Part shown: positions 1 to 10,843 of the stretch, in pieces
Numbering within the stretch: the first letter of the stretch is position 1
How the letters are laid out: each line of letters begins with the position of its first letter
Source of the DNA: Luidia sarsii
Lineage: Eukaryota; Echinodermata; Asteroidea; Paxillosida; Luidiidae
Reading direction: 5' to 3'
DNA: 64,000 nucleotides
Assembly (NCBI GenBank): GCA_949987565.1
Contig: OX465112.1
Coordinates: 13,987,299 to 14,051,298, forward strand
Program-made: the position numbers and the translations under genes
The notes under the pieces: model-generated
Seen by the model: only the letters and a program-made list of their open reading frames with translations
What the model was told of the DNA's origin: nothing
The model's database searches: none

Positions 1-116
1 GCTGTGAGCCGAGTTGAGCTGACACTCGCCAGGTGCTCACCGCTGGCAGAGTCACTTAGAGACCACATCCTTGTGACGGCTAACTCAATTTGATCTGGCA
101 ATCAACTCCCCACTCC

Positions 117-230
117 CCCCTTTGCTCTTCCCCCTTCCCTCTCCCCCCTTCCCTCTCCCCCCTTCCCTCTCCCCCCTTCCCTCTCCCCCTTCCCTCTCCC
201 CCCTTCCCTCTCCCCCCTTCCCTCTCCCAT
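117..230. repeat. Pyrimidine minisatellite
   Basis: About seven tandem copies of a 14-15 bp C/T unit of the type CCCTCTCCCCCCTTC. The plus strand is almost purely pyrimidine. The ORFs that cross it are repeat translations and not genes. Confidence 0.9.
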
Positions 231-614
231 TGTGCACGGGACAGCCATTCCCACAGACGAGAGCGCTCTTGAATCGATACTAGCAAGTCTGACCTGGCCG
301 CATAGGTGATGAATGGCATCGTTGTAAATTTCTCTTCCTGTCAGTCAAGGATGTGAATTTGACTTCCTCACCCACAGAAATTGATACATTCTCTTGAGAA
401 CAGCCACACCACCCTGGCTGGAGTGTTAAATGATCGCTTGTCCTTTTTTTCAGAACCCCACCTCTTCCCAAAGAGATCTTCTTACTTGGATCTACTGCAA
501 AACATCCTTCATTTTCTCTGCCACAGCACGTAGCCTCAGATATCATTTATTCAGTTGGCTGATCTGGGAACATGTTGCATGTTGCAACACATTCAAAACA
601 AAACTTTGAAAGTA

Positions 615-792
615 CAGTGGAACGTCGCTTTAACGAACATCCCGGAATCCATGGAAATTGATCGGTAAAGCGGTCATTAGTTATATAGCAGTTGCGGCCA
701 CATATTTTGTACACAGAAATCGGAAGCTAAAGGGCAAGTTTGTTATAGCCGAATGTTTAGTATATCGGCGTTTGTATAGCAACGTTCAACTG
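615..792. mobile_element. 178-bp MITE with TA target duplication
   Basis: A short non-coding element that starts CAGTGGAACGTCGC and ends CAACGTTCAACTG, with TA on both sides (613-614 and 793-794). The ends are inverted repeats of each other. A diverged second copy lies at 6029-6208. TA duplication and CAGT termini fit the Tc1/mariner/pogo group, which is an inference from the ends alone because no transposase is present. Confidence 0.75.
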
Positions 793-1334
793 TATCCCAT
801 TTACATGCAGTCTTTGAGGGCAATGCTGTGTATTCCTTTGTGAATCATCTCTTTTGGTCAATGGTGATCAATTGGCAATGGCTACCAACATTCATATTAA
901 GTGGATTGATTATACTGTAGTTTAATACCTAAATGTATATACAGAAGAGGCCCAGGGGAAAATTTCACAAAGCTGCACAATCCATTGCAATTACATTACA
1001 CACTTGTTATTGGTCCCGTAGGCAGCGTAGTACTACTGTAGAGTCCAGTCATGACTTACAATGTACAAGTCAGGATGAGTTGAGCTGTGAGGTTTATCAT
1101 TACATTGTATGTAAACCACAACAGCACGAAATATATTCACAACTGACAGCTGGTTATGGTAGTTGAGTAGATTAGAATGATCAAGTTCAATGAGTGGACA
1201 GGGCAGACCTGTCGCATTACAGTAAATAATGACATGACCATGGGTCTGAATTTGACCACATGGTGAAGTGGGACCTCTTGAGGGTGTAATACCCTCGTCC
1301 GTGTTCACTTCTCTCTCCTCTCTCACTCTGTCAG

Positions 1335-4300
1335 ACCATCACCGCTATGCCGTCTTCTGTCTGCTGAAGATGGGCTCCGACATCAGCAGCACTCAGATGG
1401 TCACCAACGTGGACAGGACGGCCACCGACGTCATCTTTGAAGACTCCTTTGTTTTGTAAGTGTCCAGAGTGGGAAAGTAGCTGCCAGTATTCTTGTACCC
1501 TAATTGTCCAAGAAGCAAATCCCTGAAGTTTGGAGTGCCTGATGTTTTGATCCTAGCAGGACCTTTTGATCCTAGCAGGACCTTTCGAACCTAGCAGGAC
1601 CTTTTGATCCTAGCAGGACCTTTTGATCCTAGCAGAACCTTTCGATTCTAGCAGGACCTTTCGATTCTAGCAGGACCTTTTGATCCTAGCAGGAACTTTT
1701 GATTCTTGCAGGATCTTTCGATCCTAGCAGGAACTTAATCCTAGTAGACAGACCACAATGCTGATGAAAATTCAACCAATGCCACGCACCTTGCCACCGA
1801 GCCTAGAGCGAGTTTACTGTATGATGAATGATATATTATCTTTTGTCTGCCCTCCCACCCACCAGCAATGATGTTTCACCCGGCTTCCAGTGCAGCATCG
1901 AGGTCTACTCCTACAACCTCCACGACGACATGACCATCGCCAGCACGCCGCAGAAGATCCGCCGCAAGATCAACTCCCTCTCCAGCTCCGTGGGCAAAAC
2001 GGTGGGCCGCAAACTGCACACCAGCCTGTCCACTGGAGTAAGTGGATCTATATGCTCCCTTCCACGGCCTTTTTTTTCTTCTCTCCCCACAAATCACAGC
2101 TCCGGCTCCTGGGCCCAATCTCATAGAGCTGCTTGCTCGTGACAATCTGCTCAGCGAGATCTTTCTTCCCTTGGTTGAAACGAGATTGCCAACCACATTT
2201 CACTTCCAGCTGCTTGCTGTACTCGACTCGTACTCCAACAGTGGGTGATTAGCATGAAATACAATTGGCACTTTGGCTGGCAACTTGATTCTGTTGAGAA
2301 AGGTTTCTCATGTTTTTGGTGCTTAAGTGGCTGCATGAAATTGGGCCCTGGTTTTAAAAGTGACAAATGATTTTGAGCTACTGAAGCATTTCCTGAAATG
2401 CTGAAATGTTCTTGCTGACTTGAGTGACTTGAAACATACTGTACAAACCTCCAAAAGGCTGGATGGGGCCGACCTTTGACCCCAAGTGGATCTGTAGATC
2501 CTAGCAAGTCTTTTCGGCCATAGCACAGTCTTTCAATCCTAAGCAGGACCTTTTTGACTCATGCAGGCCCGCTGATACTGCCTTTTGAGAAAGACCCTGC
2601 TCAGATTGAGACTTGAAATGATTTATACATTCCATTTTAAACAAGAAACCTATTGTCTCTCTCTCTCTCCCTTTCCATCTAGCTTTCTCCTTGTCATTCT
2701 GCCTTTGAGAAAGGTCCAATTAGGATCAAAACACAGAGCCCTCTAAATTTTATAGTTATGCATTATTTTGGTCATATGACTATCTAAAGCATTTTGATTT
2801 TCATTTTTTTTTTATATGATATCCTTAAAACAAATCCACTGTAATTTCACTTGTGGGATGATGGAAGCAACTTGGCTAAATCCAAAATCTTCGTGGAGCT
2901 TTCAGCATACGATTTCTTTGCTTTGTACCATCTAATTTTCCTTTCCTTTTTTCTGTTAAAAGTACCATGAAGAGTCGTCTGAGATCCCGGGCACCCCTCT
3001 GTTCCACCTGGTGGCTCGAGCACACCTCACGGTGGACGACGCTAACCCGCTGGTTAAGACGCACAACTTGAATCTAGAAAGAGGTCAGTCCTTACAGCAG
3101 TAAAGTGTGATATCTGAAAGACAGATATTGTTAAACTGGAAGGTATATTGTCCACTGCTCAGTTAATTTTTATTAGATTCATTTTTAAAGCGCAAATTCC
3201 ATTATGCATGTTCAAATGCACTGTACATACAAATTAACAGATACGATAAAATAATGTTAAAACAAAAATAAAGATAAAATAACGTTAAAACAAAAATAAA
3301 GATAAAATAACGTTAAAACAAAAATAACGATAAAATAACGTTAAAACAAAAATAACAATAAATGACCTAGAATGCACTTATATCCACACCACAGTCAGCA
3401 GTAACATTACATGCATACATGTAGAGCTTCAAAGGAAAATGATGGCAAATATAGACGGTGATAAAAACTGATTTCAAAAGCAAAAGCAGACAACAATTTA
3501 AAATGGCTGCTCGCTTGAAGAGCGCCCTCTCTCACCACACTATCCCCTCGTTTTGATAGCTTCCCTGTTGGCACTCATTTTTGGCTGCGGCTCTGTGCGT
3601 TTGTAATGAATGGGTGAGACATTTGTAGGCCCTTATAGCACGCCTGGCTATCCCATTGCATCATGAGGGCTTTCATGCTTACAGGCAGTGTGCAATTCAC
3701 TCCACATGTATGTGGAGACAAACCATGGTGTTGATGCATTGGATTGTCTCATTGCCCCTAAGTCTACGGGCATTGCTCAGAGCCACTGGCTGGAAGACAC
3801 CATAGACACCATTTGAAGCCATAGCCAATACATTTGGACATGACTTTACACTACAACCAAAAAGTATGACAACAACATTGCTTTAAAGCCCCTACACAAT
3901 ATTGGTAAGATTGAAAAACAGAAATGTTCACAGATTTACATGAAACTTTAATAGGCCTATACAGTTTGAAGATGGTTATAGTAAAAACCTCACTGAAATA
4001 TTTCTACCTAAAATGTTGTATTTTGGGAGAAATTAGTAAAAGAAATAGTTTACGTCTCACCGAGATCTAAACTATTTTTCGGAACAGTACAGCATTGAAT
4101 GCTGCATTTTCACAAAATAAATGAAGCATTTTTCACGATATTCTCGAGACTTGGTTGGCGGATTGTGCTATTTCATGCATATGTTGGATCAGACAACGTA
4201 CATGTACATGTATGGATGCTATTCTTTGACCCCGACCAATGGTCTGTAGGGGCTTTAAATTACGTACTGTCTTTGGATGACCAAAGTGGCACAAATCTCA

Positions 4301-7300
4301 ATTTCTTTGACATGCCTGACGAGGATTTTTCCTGTTAAATATCAAAATGCGTTTTATCCTAGTAGCCAGACCTTTCTCAATGGCACAAAGGTCCTGCTGG
4401 GATTGAAATGTTCGACCCTTTTCATTTTTTTAGTTGTACATTTCAGGCATCTAAGTCAGGCAGTAGTTTGCAGCATTTTTGTATGTACCTGTATATGTAT
4501 ACGTATTACGGTACTTTTTTTTCATATTGAAAAACATGTAACAAACAGATGTCAGTTTTCAAGCAATCTCTTGAATGGTTTCTGAGTCCTCCTTGTGAAA
4601 TGTCAGGCCCAATTTACATGCCATCTGTTTTCTATGAAGGCTTCTCAGATCCTATTTTCAGAACCATTCGAAAGGTTCAGTCCTTGGTCCAAATGTCAGG
4701 CTTCATTTCCATTCAATCTGTTTACTACAGTGTATGTTATTCCATCAGAAGGCTTTTTCAGCTCCCTTTTTTCAGAACCATTTAAAAAAGTTGAGGCCCC
4801 AAGGAGGCACATAAAGGCCCCATTGACTTTCTTACCAGTGCTGAGGATAACAAACCCCACCATTAATAACCGTGTTGACATTCTCAAAGATATAGAGAGC
4901 TGTTTCATATTTAAAGAGCCTGATGTTTCAATCCAAGTGGATCTAATGTACCTTTCTCATAGGCAGATGGACAAGAACAAAAACTGATAGGGCGGAGGAG
5001 AGGCATTACTGCCGTTTTCGAAATGAAGGCTTAGGCTTGGCCTTAGGCTTCAGTCATATTTCTCTTACTCGTTATAATATTGCAGGCATCTTAAAACAAG
5101 CGTTTGGCCACCAGTTTCTTGGTGAGTACACAGTAACTATCAAGCCTACAAATTCGGAAACAAACTACAAACCACAACCTAGATTATCAGCCCGATCCTA
5201 AGCCTTCATTTCATAAATGGCCTAAGATATGGATGACCTAAAGAGGACGAAGGAGGAAAGCTGCCAGAGAGACTAGGGTATCCAATTTTTCTGGTTTCAA
5301 TCGTAGACCTGTATGGCCGTGGACTCATTTTATGAGAACATTTTTAACTCGTGCATTTGCTTTCGCTCTTTTGAACATTACAAACGCTGCAGGAGATGAG
5401 GTATACTTATAATGTTTCAAAGTGGTGCATCTTATTGTGCCATACATTAGGTCTCATGGGTTGAGCCAGAAGAGTTTCCACTCAAAGAGTCTGACAATTT
5501 GTTTGTCTAGAGGGCAACAATTATGGAATTCTTGTCAAGCTTCGCACGGGTGACAGTGCTGCTATCTCTACAAATCCCACAGAATATCATTTCCCACTTT
5601 GTATCAAGCTATCCCCCTTCCATGTCCCTTCCTTAACACCCCTGGTTCATTTAACCCCCAACAAATTTTCTCTTTTTCTTTCCTCATTTTTTTGTTTGGA
5701 CAGACGACAATATTCGTCATCACTGCTTTCCGCTGTTCGGCAATTTCTGCTGCCGTCTGGCTGCTAGGCCCAACTGCACGGGGGAGGTCTTATCCAAGGG
5801 CCTGCTCCACTTCCAGGTATCTTTTTGGGAGCCCCCCCCCCCCCCTCTCACTCTGCCCCGAATCCCCAAACGATCGGGAAGCGGATTTTTGTTTTATTTT
5901 TAGTGGGAGGCTGGGTTGCGTTTGGGGAAGGGGTTTGCTGAGTGGCTTGGCTCTGCTTGGGACACATGCCCCATTTCCCCTTCCTCCCTGTTGGTCATGT
6001 CTTCACAATTGAGTCATCCAGTCACATACAGTAGAGTAGAAAGTCGCTATAACAAACATCCCGCAACCCATGAAAATTGTTCAGTATAGTGGTTGCTATA
6101 GCAGTTGCGGCCACATATTTGGTAGACAAAAATCGGGAGCCAAAGGGCATGTTCGGTATGTAGACAAATGTTCAGTATATCGGCGTTCATTATAGCAACG
6201 TTCCTCTGTATACATACATGCTCTTTTTAATGTCATTTTTCAGAGTTTAGAGTTTCAGAAACTCTGTTAGAACATGTAGGTGTCCTCATTTTGTGTGCTT
6301 CTCTTTTAAAGAAAGCCTTGAGTCTTTTGTTAAATCATTGATTGCTTTGAGTAGAAAAGACTTGAATGTTTGCATGGTGGAAATGCTAAGTGGAAGGTTT
6401 GCGGTGACACCATGTAGCACTTCTCTTTTGACTAGAAGGGGTGTGGCTCTAAAAAGAGCCGGTAACTCCTGCTCTTTTCAGAGCCATACTTCTTCTTGAA
6501 AGAGAGGTGCTACATGGTGTCACCGCGAACCTTCCACTTTGCTTTGAGTAAAAGTTCAATAAATAATCTTAACTCTTTCACTACGGAATTAATGTGCATG
6601 TCTGTACGGAATAAATTTGGTAATTTATTAGAAACAATGGGACACGCGAGCCGATGTATCGGCTTTCCGTCGACAGAGAGCGGTTTACCGAGCCGATGTA
6701 TCGGCGCGCCGTACGGAAAGAGTTAAAGTAATTACCGGTATACAGAAATGTTGAAAACTGCTTTCTGACTGAAATGACCAAAATGCATGTCTCCAAAAAT
6801 GTGGGAGGCCTCAAAAGTGTAGAAGGCCTTTTCTCATTAGGCATTGGGCGAATCACTGGGCATTCAGTGCTTTATATCACATTGGGCAGGGCAAACCCTC
6901 ATTTTGTTTCCAAGGATTTGATCCTGACGTAAATCAGGTGTAGACCTAAAGTGTAAGTTTCTGGCATTTTCCCACCCAAACAACCTATTGGTTTTTTTCT
7001 TTCCGGACCCATTTTTCTTTCTTTTGCTTCTTGCACAGGAGAAAACAGCCGGCCTCCCAAGTTGGCGAACAAATCTCTGGGGCATCTTGGAAGACGGACA
7101 TCTGAAGCTGTGGGCCAAGGCGGAGGAAGTCTCACTCAACGCTCAGCCCTCTCACACGGTCACAATCTCCAAGGTATCCAGGGGAACTATTTCTGTCCTC
7201 CCTCCTTCTCCTCTCTCTGGGACCGGGACAATATGTTTCGTCTTTTTCCCAGTGCCTGAAGCAGAATCAAGGCCAAAGCCCAGGATCAAACAAGACCTCT

Positions 7301-7401
7301 CTTTTTCTCTATCTCTCCTCTCTTCCCCTCTCCCACTATCTCTATCTCTCCTCTCTCCCTCTTTCCTCTCCTCTTTCCCTCTCCTCTTTCCCTCTCCTCT
7401 T

Positions 7402-7459
<58 letters not shown>

Positions 7460-10400
7460 CCTCTCCCTCTCCCTCTCCCTCTCCCTCTCCCTCTCCCTCT
7501 CCCACTCCCACTCCCTCTCCCTCATCCCTCTCCCCTGTCTCTCTCCTCTGTCTCTCTCTCCCCTGTCTCTCTCTCTCTTCTGTCTCTCTCTCCCCTCTCT
7601 CTTTCTCTCTCTCTCTTCCTCTCCCTCGTTTCCCTCTCTCACCATCTCTCTCTTTCTCCATCTCTATCCCTCTCTCCCCCTCTATATCTCTCTCCTCCCT
7701 TCCCACCCTCTCTCTCTATCTATCTCTAGCTCTCTCTCTCTCCTCCCTCCCTTTCTCATCCCCCCCTCTCTCTCTCTTGGTCTCCCGAGGAAGGGAAGCC
7801 AATTATTAGTTGTTGACACTATCCCCCTTTCAACCCTGAGGTGCTACTTTCCTGTTACACAGTCAGGATGTAGAAAGGGAAATTGAGGTTTAATGTCTGT
7901 CACAAGAGATCTTTTGTCTTCATTCTTTGTTTCCCCTTCTACTTCTTACATACGTTTTCTCATTACTTAAAGTGACACATGCAAACTTTTGGTAAAGGTC
8001 CTGCTAGTATTGTACAATCATTACTTAAAAGTGACACATGCAAACTTTTGGTAAAGGTCCTGCTAGTATTGTACAATGTAACTATAAGCCCTCCTAATAT
8101 TTGAGATTTACTTTTTGGTCATTTAAGTCACTTATCAATTTACAACATTTTCACATTTTTCTTAAAAATCAAAAATCTTTGTTTTGGTTTTATGCGCGCT
8201 TTTATTAGTGACACAGTGACAAAAATGTGATGTGAATTTTGTCATTAGAGATACGTACTGTTATTCGTGTAATGTTTTCTTCCCCACACACCCTCTCAGG
8301 ACACAAGTATCAAAGCCAAAGGGCTTTCATCCCACTCCAATGGAGCCTATCCCCACGTCCTGGAGGTGGATGGGGGCCTGGGCGAAGAGTGCCACCTACT
8401 GGCGGCCGAGAGCAAGGAGGAGCTGGAGAGGTGGCGCTGTGCACTGGACCAGCTGGTGACAGACCAAGGTCAGATAGTCTCAGCTGTGGTGGGCATTAGT
8501 TCAACCACCAGCTGGTTACTCCGCAATACACTGATGAATCAATTTCATTTGGCTCATAAAAGGCCACAAAAATTAGTTGTGATTCGTATTACATGGCATC
8601 TGAAAATAGGGTAGCTAGGTAGAATTTTTTTTTTTTTTTTGGTAATTTTTTTTTATACTGAGTCATGTACTGGCTAAGTGTTATATTTTATACCGATACT
8701 CAAGCCAACATAAAGATGATTTATATGCAGGGTTGTTTGATTTAAATCACCTTGATTTAAATCACTGTCAAAATCTATAGGGTCAGTCGGGAAACACACT
8801 TCCCCCCCAAAAAAAAAAAAAATAGGGTTGATCCATCAAAATAGGGTTGGCTGTTGAGAACATGACAGTTTGTATTTACTTTTGTGAAGGGATCTTTTGG
8901 GATCGTCATATGGTTGATCAGTGTTCCATTGCATTGGTCCATTTGAGGCCTTATTAAGCGCTTTGATGTCATGCAGCACGTCAAATCCATGCGGTTGTTG
9001 GTTTCTGTCTGGTTGGTTTCTGTTTGTCTCGTCTGCAGACCTTCCAACTGTCCCGATTTTGACGGAACTTTTCCGATTTCGAAAATAAAAGGTGCTCAGA
9101 ATCTCGCCATTTTGGGTGATGTATTTTCATGCTTCCAGTATCTCTATTCACCAGTCAAGATTTTATACCCCACTCCCAGTAGAGGTCCTGTAAAAAAGAT
9201 TCTATACCCCAGTAGGGGTCCTGTAAACATAAATTCCTGTAGGATTCTTCAGACTTACATGTACGACTAAGAGTCAAAGTGTTGTTCAGATTGCGTCTCA
9301 TGGAGATTGCCAAAATTGTCATACCCTGGTGCTTCCAGGGCATTTGCACCTTGCAACCGTTTTCAAGAAAAGTTGCGTAAGTTACGCAACGTACAAATGT
9401 TGCGTAAATCTTGCGCCACAATGGCTCTTTTGTGCACTATTTAGAAAAGGGAGCAAAATGTTGCGTAAGTTATGCAACATTTGAAGTTTCGTGAAATCGA
9501 CTGCTGGAGTCCCCCCCCCAAGGGCATTAACCCTGGACCCCACCCATTAGTGCCTGTGCCAGTCTCTGTTAGTGATGCGTTTTGTGTAGGCACCCTGTTC
9601 CTCTTTTGACTAATCAATGTTGGCAGGTAAGGGTCTAGTAAGTCCTCAGTAAGACATTTCCCCAGCCTTCGACGGGATTTCGTTTTCTATAAAAAAAAAA
9701 TTAAAAGACTCGTGCACTCACTGTTTTAAGTGGACGTTCTCTTTCTCCTTTTTAATGGCAATGTGGTAGGTTCATGGAGGAATGCCTGTCACACTGCCGT
9801 GGGCCTTATCACGCCGGGGCCTAGAAGGTCCTCTATGGAATCAGATCGGACAGGTTCCCTCTACGATGAAATGTCAATAAGTACGTCCTCAAACTGGTCC
9901 TCTGCAACATTCTTACCCCCCCAAAAAAAGCACACTTCTCTCTTTCACCTTTCCCCCTCTTCTCACTAATCCCTACCCCACTCCTTGCCCTTCCCTTTGA
10001 TCTCTCCCTACCAGCTTCACTCTTTGTCCTTTGTTTCTCATCCGTGTCCTATTCACTCTCTCCCCCCTTCCTTCGTGTACATGTATCTGTTTTGTCCTTG
10101 TCATTCTGCCTTTGAGAAAGGTCCTGCTAGGATCGAAACGTCAGGCCCACTAAATTTTAAGATTTGCATTTTGGTAATTCTAGTCAGTAAGCAGTTTGCA
10201 ACATTTTTTGTATATATAAAATAAAAAGCATCATTGAATAAAGTATGGAATTCAGAAGCAACACTGATCTCAGTAGGATCTTTCCCCCTCTCAAGGTTTC
10301 CGATTATTTTTAATCCTTCCGAATAAACAAGAATACATTTTTCTATACCTCAGTGAACCCCGCACGAAGCCACCTGAAACGTAAAATGGTATTCCTTATC

Positions 10401-10843
10401 CTTTTGATGTCTCAATATGCATAGCATTGTCTTTTATAAAAATGGATCATTAAGACTACATTAAGAGTATTTTGTACATACAAAATTAACACTACAGACA
10501 TTAGATAAATTCTGACATTTCTACCTTCGAGAAAGGTCCTACTTGGTTCAAATAACTTCAAAACATCATGCTGTCAAACAAATGTTCACTGCATTTTGGT
10601 CATTGAAGTAAGTAAGCCGTTTGAAATATTTTTTGTTTTTCTTTAAGTCGTTTCCTTTCTCGGAATCTTCAACCAGGTACTGATCTGCCCAGCCAAGATG
10701 ATTCGGAGGACGAGAATGTCTTCATTGACTCACCGGCATCCAATCTCCGATCGCAGAATTCGCTGACGGCCCCGACTAAGCCTGCCAAGAAGCCCATCTT
10801 CTCCATCCCCAAGATTCTGGTGCGGCGAGAGACAAACGTCTGA
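1335..10843 (+). CDS. Rhotekin-like Rho-effector protein, C-terminal eight exons (5' end outside window)
   Basis: Coding exons: 1335-1455, 1866-2037, 2963-3083, 5704-5816, 7039-7173, 8300-8468, 9770-9880, 10677-10843 (TGA at 10841). All junctions are GT-AG and the phases chain without a break to give about 368 residues. The first four exons encode the anillin-homology region, with FCLLKMG, VDRTATDVIF, LFHLVARAHLT and FPLFGNFCCRLAA matching the order in vertebrate rhotekin. Exons 5-6 encode the PH domain (SWRTNLWGILEDG to ELERWRCALDQL). Exon 7 has TGSLYDEMSI, the counterpart of the rhotekin segment after the PH domain, and the last exon is a polar tail. The N-terminal HR1 Rho-binding part lies upstream of the window. 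Rhotekins bind GTP-Rho and act at septin and actin structures; this function is taken from the family. The exon 3 acceptor (TTAAAAG) is weak but is required by phase. Confidence 0.88.
1537..1750. repeat. 19-bp tandem repeat in a rhotekin intron
   Basis: Ten to eleven tandem copies of ACCTTTTGATCCTAGCAGG, with variants TTCGATTC and TTCGAACC. The unit equals the core of a family dispersed through the window (for example at 10089-10216, 43735-43805 and 52720-52850), here amplified in tandem. Confidence 0.92.
2111..2348. mobile_element. Foldback element with GGGCCCAAT ends
   Basis: The left end GGGCCCAATCTCATAGAGCT and the right end CTGCATGAAATTGGGCCC are inverted repeats around a non-coding centre. 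A second copy at 13700-14267 has the same ends. It lies in the intron between exons 1866-2037 and 2963-3083. Confidence 0.75.
2500..2760. repeat. Degenerate GATCCTAGCAGG-family repeats
   Basis: Two poorly preserved pieces: tandem core variants at 2500-2570 and a copy with the usual tail at about 2690-2760 (CTGCCTTTGAGAAAGGTCC followed by an AAATTTTATAG-type tail). Intronic and non-coding. Confidence 0.65.
3238..3362. repeat. 28-bp A-rich tandem repeat
   Basis: About 4.5 copies of a unit of the type GATAAAATAACGTTAAAACA plus AAAATAAA. Located in the intron after the exon that ends at 3083. Confidence 0.9.
3882..4259. mobile_element. MITE with TTTAAAGCCCCTA ends, copy 1
   Basis: Starts TTTAAAGCCCCTACACAA and ends TGTAGGGGCTTTAAA, about 378 bp, with a non-coding interior. 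Other copies at 31552-31910, about 13899-14215 and about 36984-37199 share internal blocks (AACAGAAATGTTCACAGATT, TTGGATCAGACAACGTA). The target site may be TTAA or TTTAAA; the palindromic ends prevent a decision. Confidence 0.85.
4360..4515 (+). repeat. Diverged GATCCTAGCAGG-family copy
   Basis: Contains AAAGGTCCTGCTGGGATTGAAA followed by a tail ending GTAGTTTGCAGCATTTTTGTA, matching the tail of better copies at 10089-10216 and 52720-52850. Confidence 0.7.
5020..5222. mobile_element. 203-bp MITE with GAAATGAAGGCTTAGG ends
   Basis: A 16-bp perfect inverted repeat: GAAATGAAGGCTTAGG at 5020-5035 and CCTAAGCCTTCATTTC at 5207-5222. Diverged relatives lie at about 27110-27345 and 42612-42900, sharing ATTTCTCTCACCCGTT-type interior sequence. 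Non-coding. Confidence 0.75.
6029..6208. mobile_element. MITE with TA target duplication, copy 2
   Basis: A diverged copy of the element at 615-792. It shares TATAGCAGTTGCGGCCACAT and CAGTATATCGGCGTT internally and is flanked by TA on both sides. Confidence 0.7.
6388..6539. mobile_element. Palindromic element with two outward histone-type stem-loops
   Basis: The ends are about 34-bp inverted repeats (AAGTGGAAGGTT, then GCGGTGACACCATGTAGCAC). Each arm contains a histone-mRNA-like stem-loop pointing outward: GCTCTTTTCAGAGCC at 6471-6485 on the plus strand, and the complement of GGCTCTAAAAAGAGCC at 6445-6460 on the minus strand. The plus-strand loop is followed after nine bases by CTTGAAAGAGAGG (6495-6507), which resembles the purine-rich U7 target downstream of histone genes. 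Related arms lie at 27903-27967, 39426-39485, 41761-41821 and 53196-53265. No histone coding sequence is adjacent. Confidence 0.7.
6745..6905. repeat. Two abutting dispersed repeat fragments
   Basis: 6745-6815 resembles the reversed tail of the GATCCTAGCAGG family (GAAAACTGCTTTCTGACTGA). 6836-6905 (CATTAGGCATTGGGCGAATC through GGGCAGGGCAAACCCTCATT) recurs at 55510-55580, and partly at 55918-55975. Confidence 0.6.
7286..7782. repeat. 500-bp CT-rich tract in a rhotekin intron
   Basis: An almost uninterrupted pyrimidine strand with (CT)n and CCCTCT runs, beginning about 110 bp after the exon that ends at 7173. The long ORFs reported across it on both strands are low-complexity artefacts. Confidence 0.95.
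7961..8077 (+). repeat. Tandem duplication of a 58-59 bp segment
   Basis: 7961-8018 and 8019-8077 are nearly identical (CATTACTTAAAGTGACACAT through CTGCTAGTATTGTACAAT), differing by one added A. The unit contains GGTAAAGGTCCTGCTAG, a piece of the dispersed family core. Confidence 0.95.
9372..9478. promoter_or_regulatory. Cluster of TTGCGTAA palindromes (possible bZIP sites)
   Basis: Two palindromes, GTTGCGTAAGTTACGCAAC at 9372-9390 and GTTGCGTAAGTTATGCAAC at 9460-9478, with a further GTTGCGTAA at 9399-9407. RTTGCGYAAY is the known C/EBP and PAR-bZIP half-site pattern. The location is intronic. Function is inferred from the motif only, and a repeat origin is equally possible. Confidence 0.35.
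10089..10216 (+). repeat. Well-preserved GATCCTAGCAGG-family copy
   Basis: Reads TTTTGTCCTTGTCATTCTGC, then CTTTGAGAAAGGTCCTGCTA and GGATCGAAACGTCAGGCCC, then a tail ending CAGTAAGCAGTTTGCAACAT. It is nearly identical to 52720-52850. A more degenerate piece is at 10510-10640. Confidence 0.9.

Noticed and set aside
1537..1750. A CRISPR-like array
   Set aside because: The units are contiguous 19-bp repeats with no spacers, in a eukaryotic intron.
6388..6539. A histone gene
   Set aside because: Only the 3'-end-type stem-loop and purine element are present. No histone coding sequence occurs within several kilobases on either strand.
6988..7809. A 273-codon plus-strand ORF and matching minus-strand ORFs of 184 and 119 codons
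   Set aside because: They are translations of the CT-rich tract. Only 7039-7173 is real coding sequence, part of the rhotekin PH domain.
10089..10216. An active hammerhead ribozyme in the GATCCTAGCAGG family
   Set aside because: The GAAAC and one stem fit, but every copy in the window lacks a CUGANGA box (it reads TTTGAGA or similar), so catalysis cannot be claimed.
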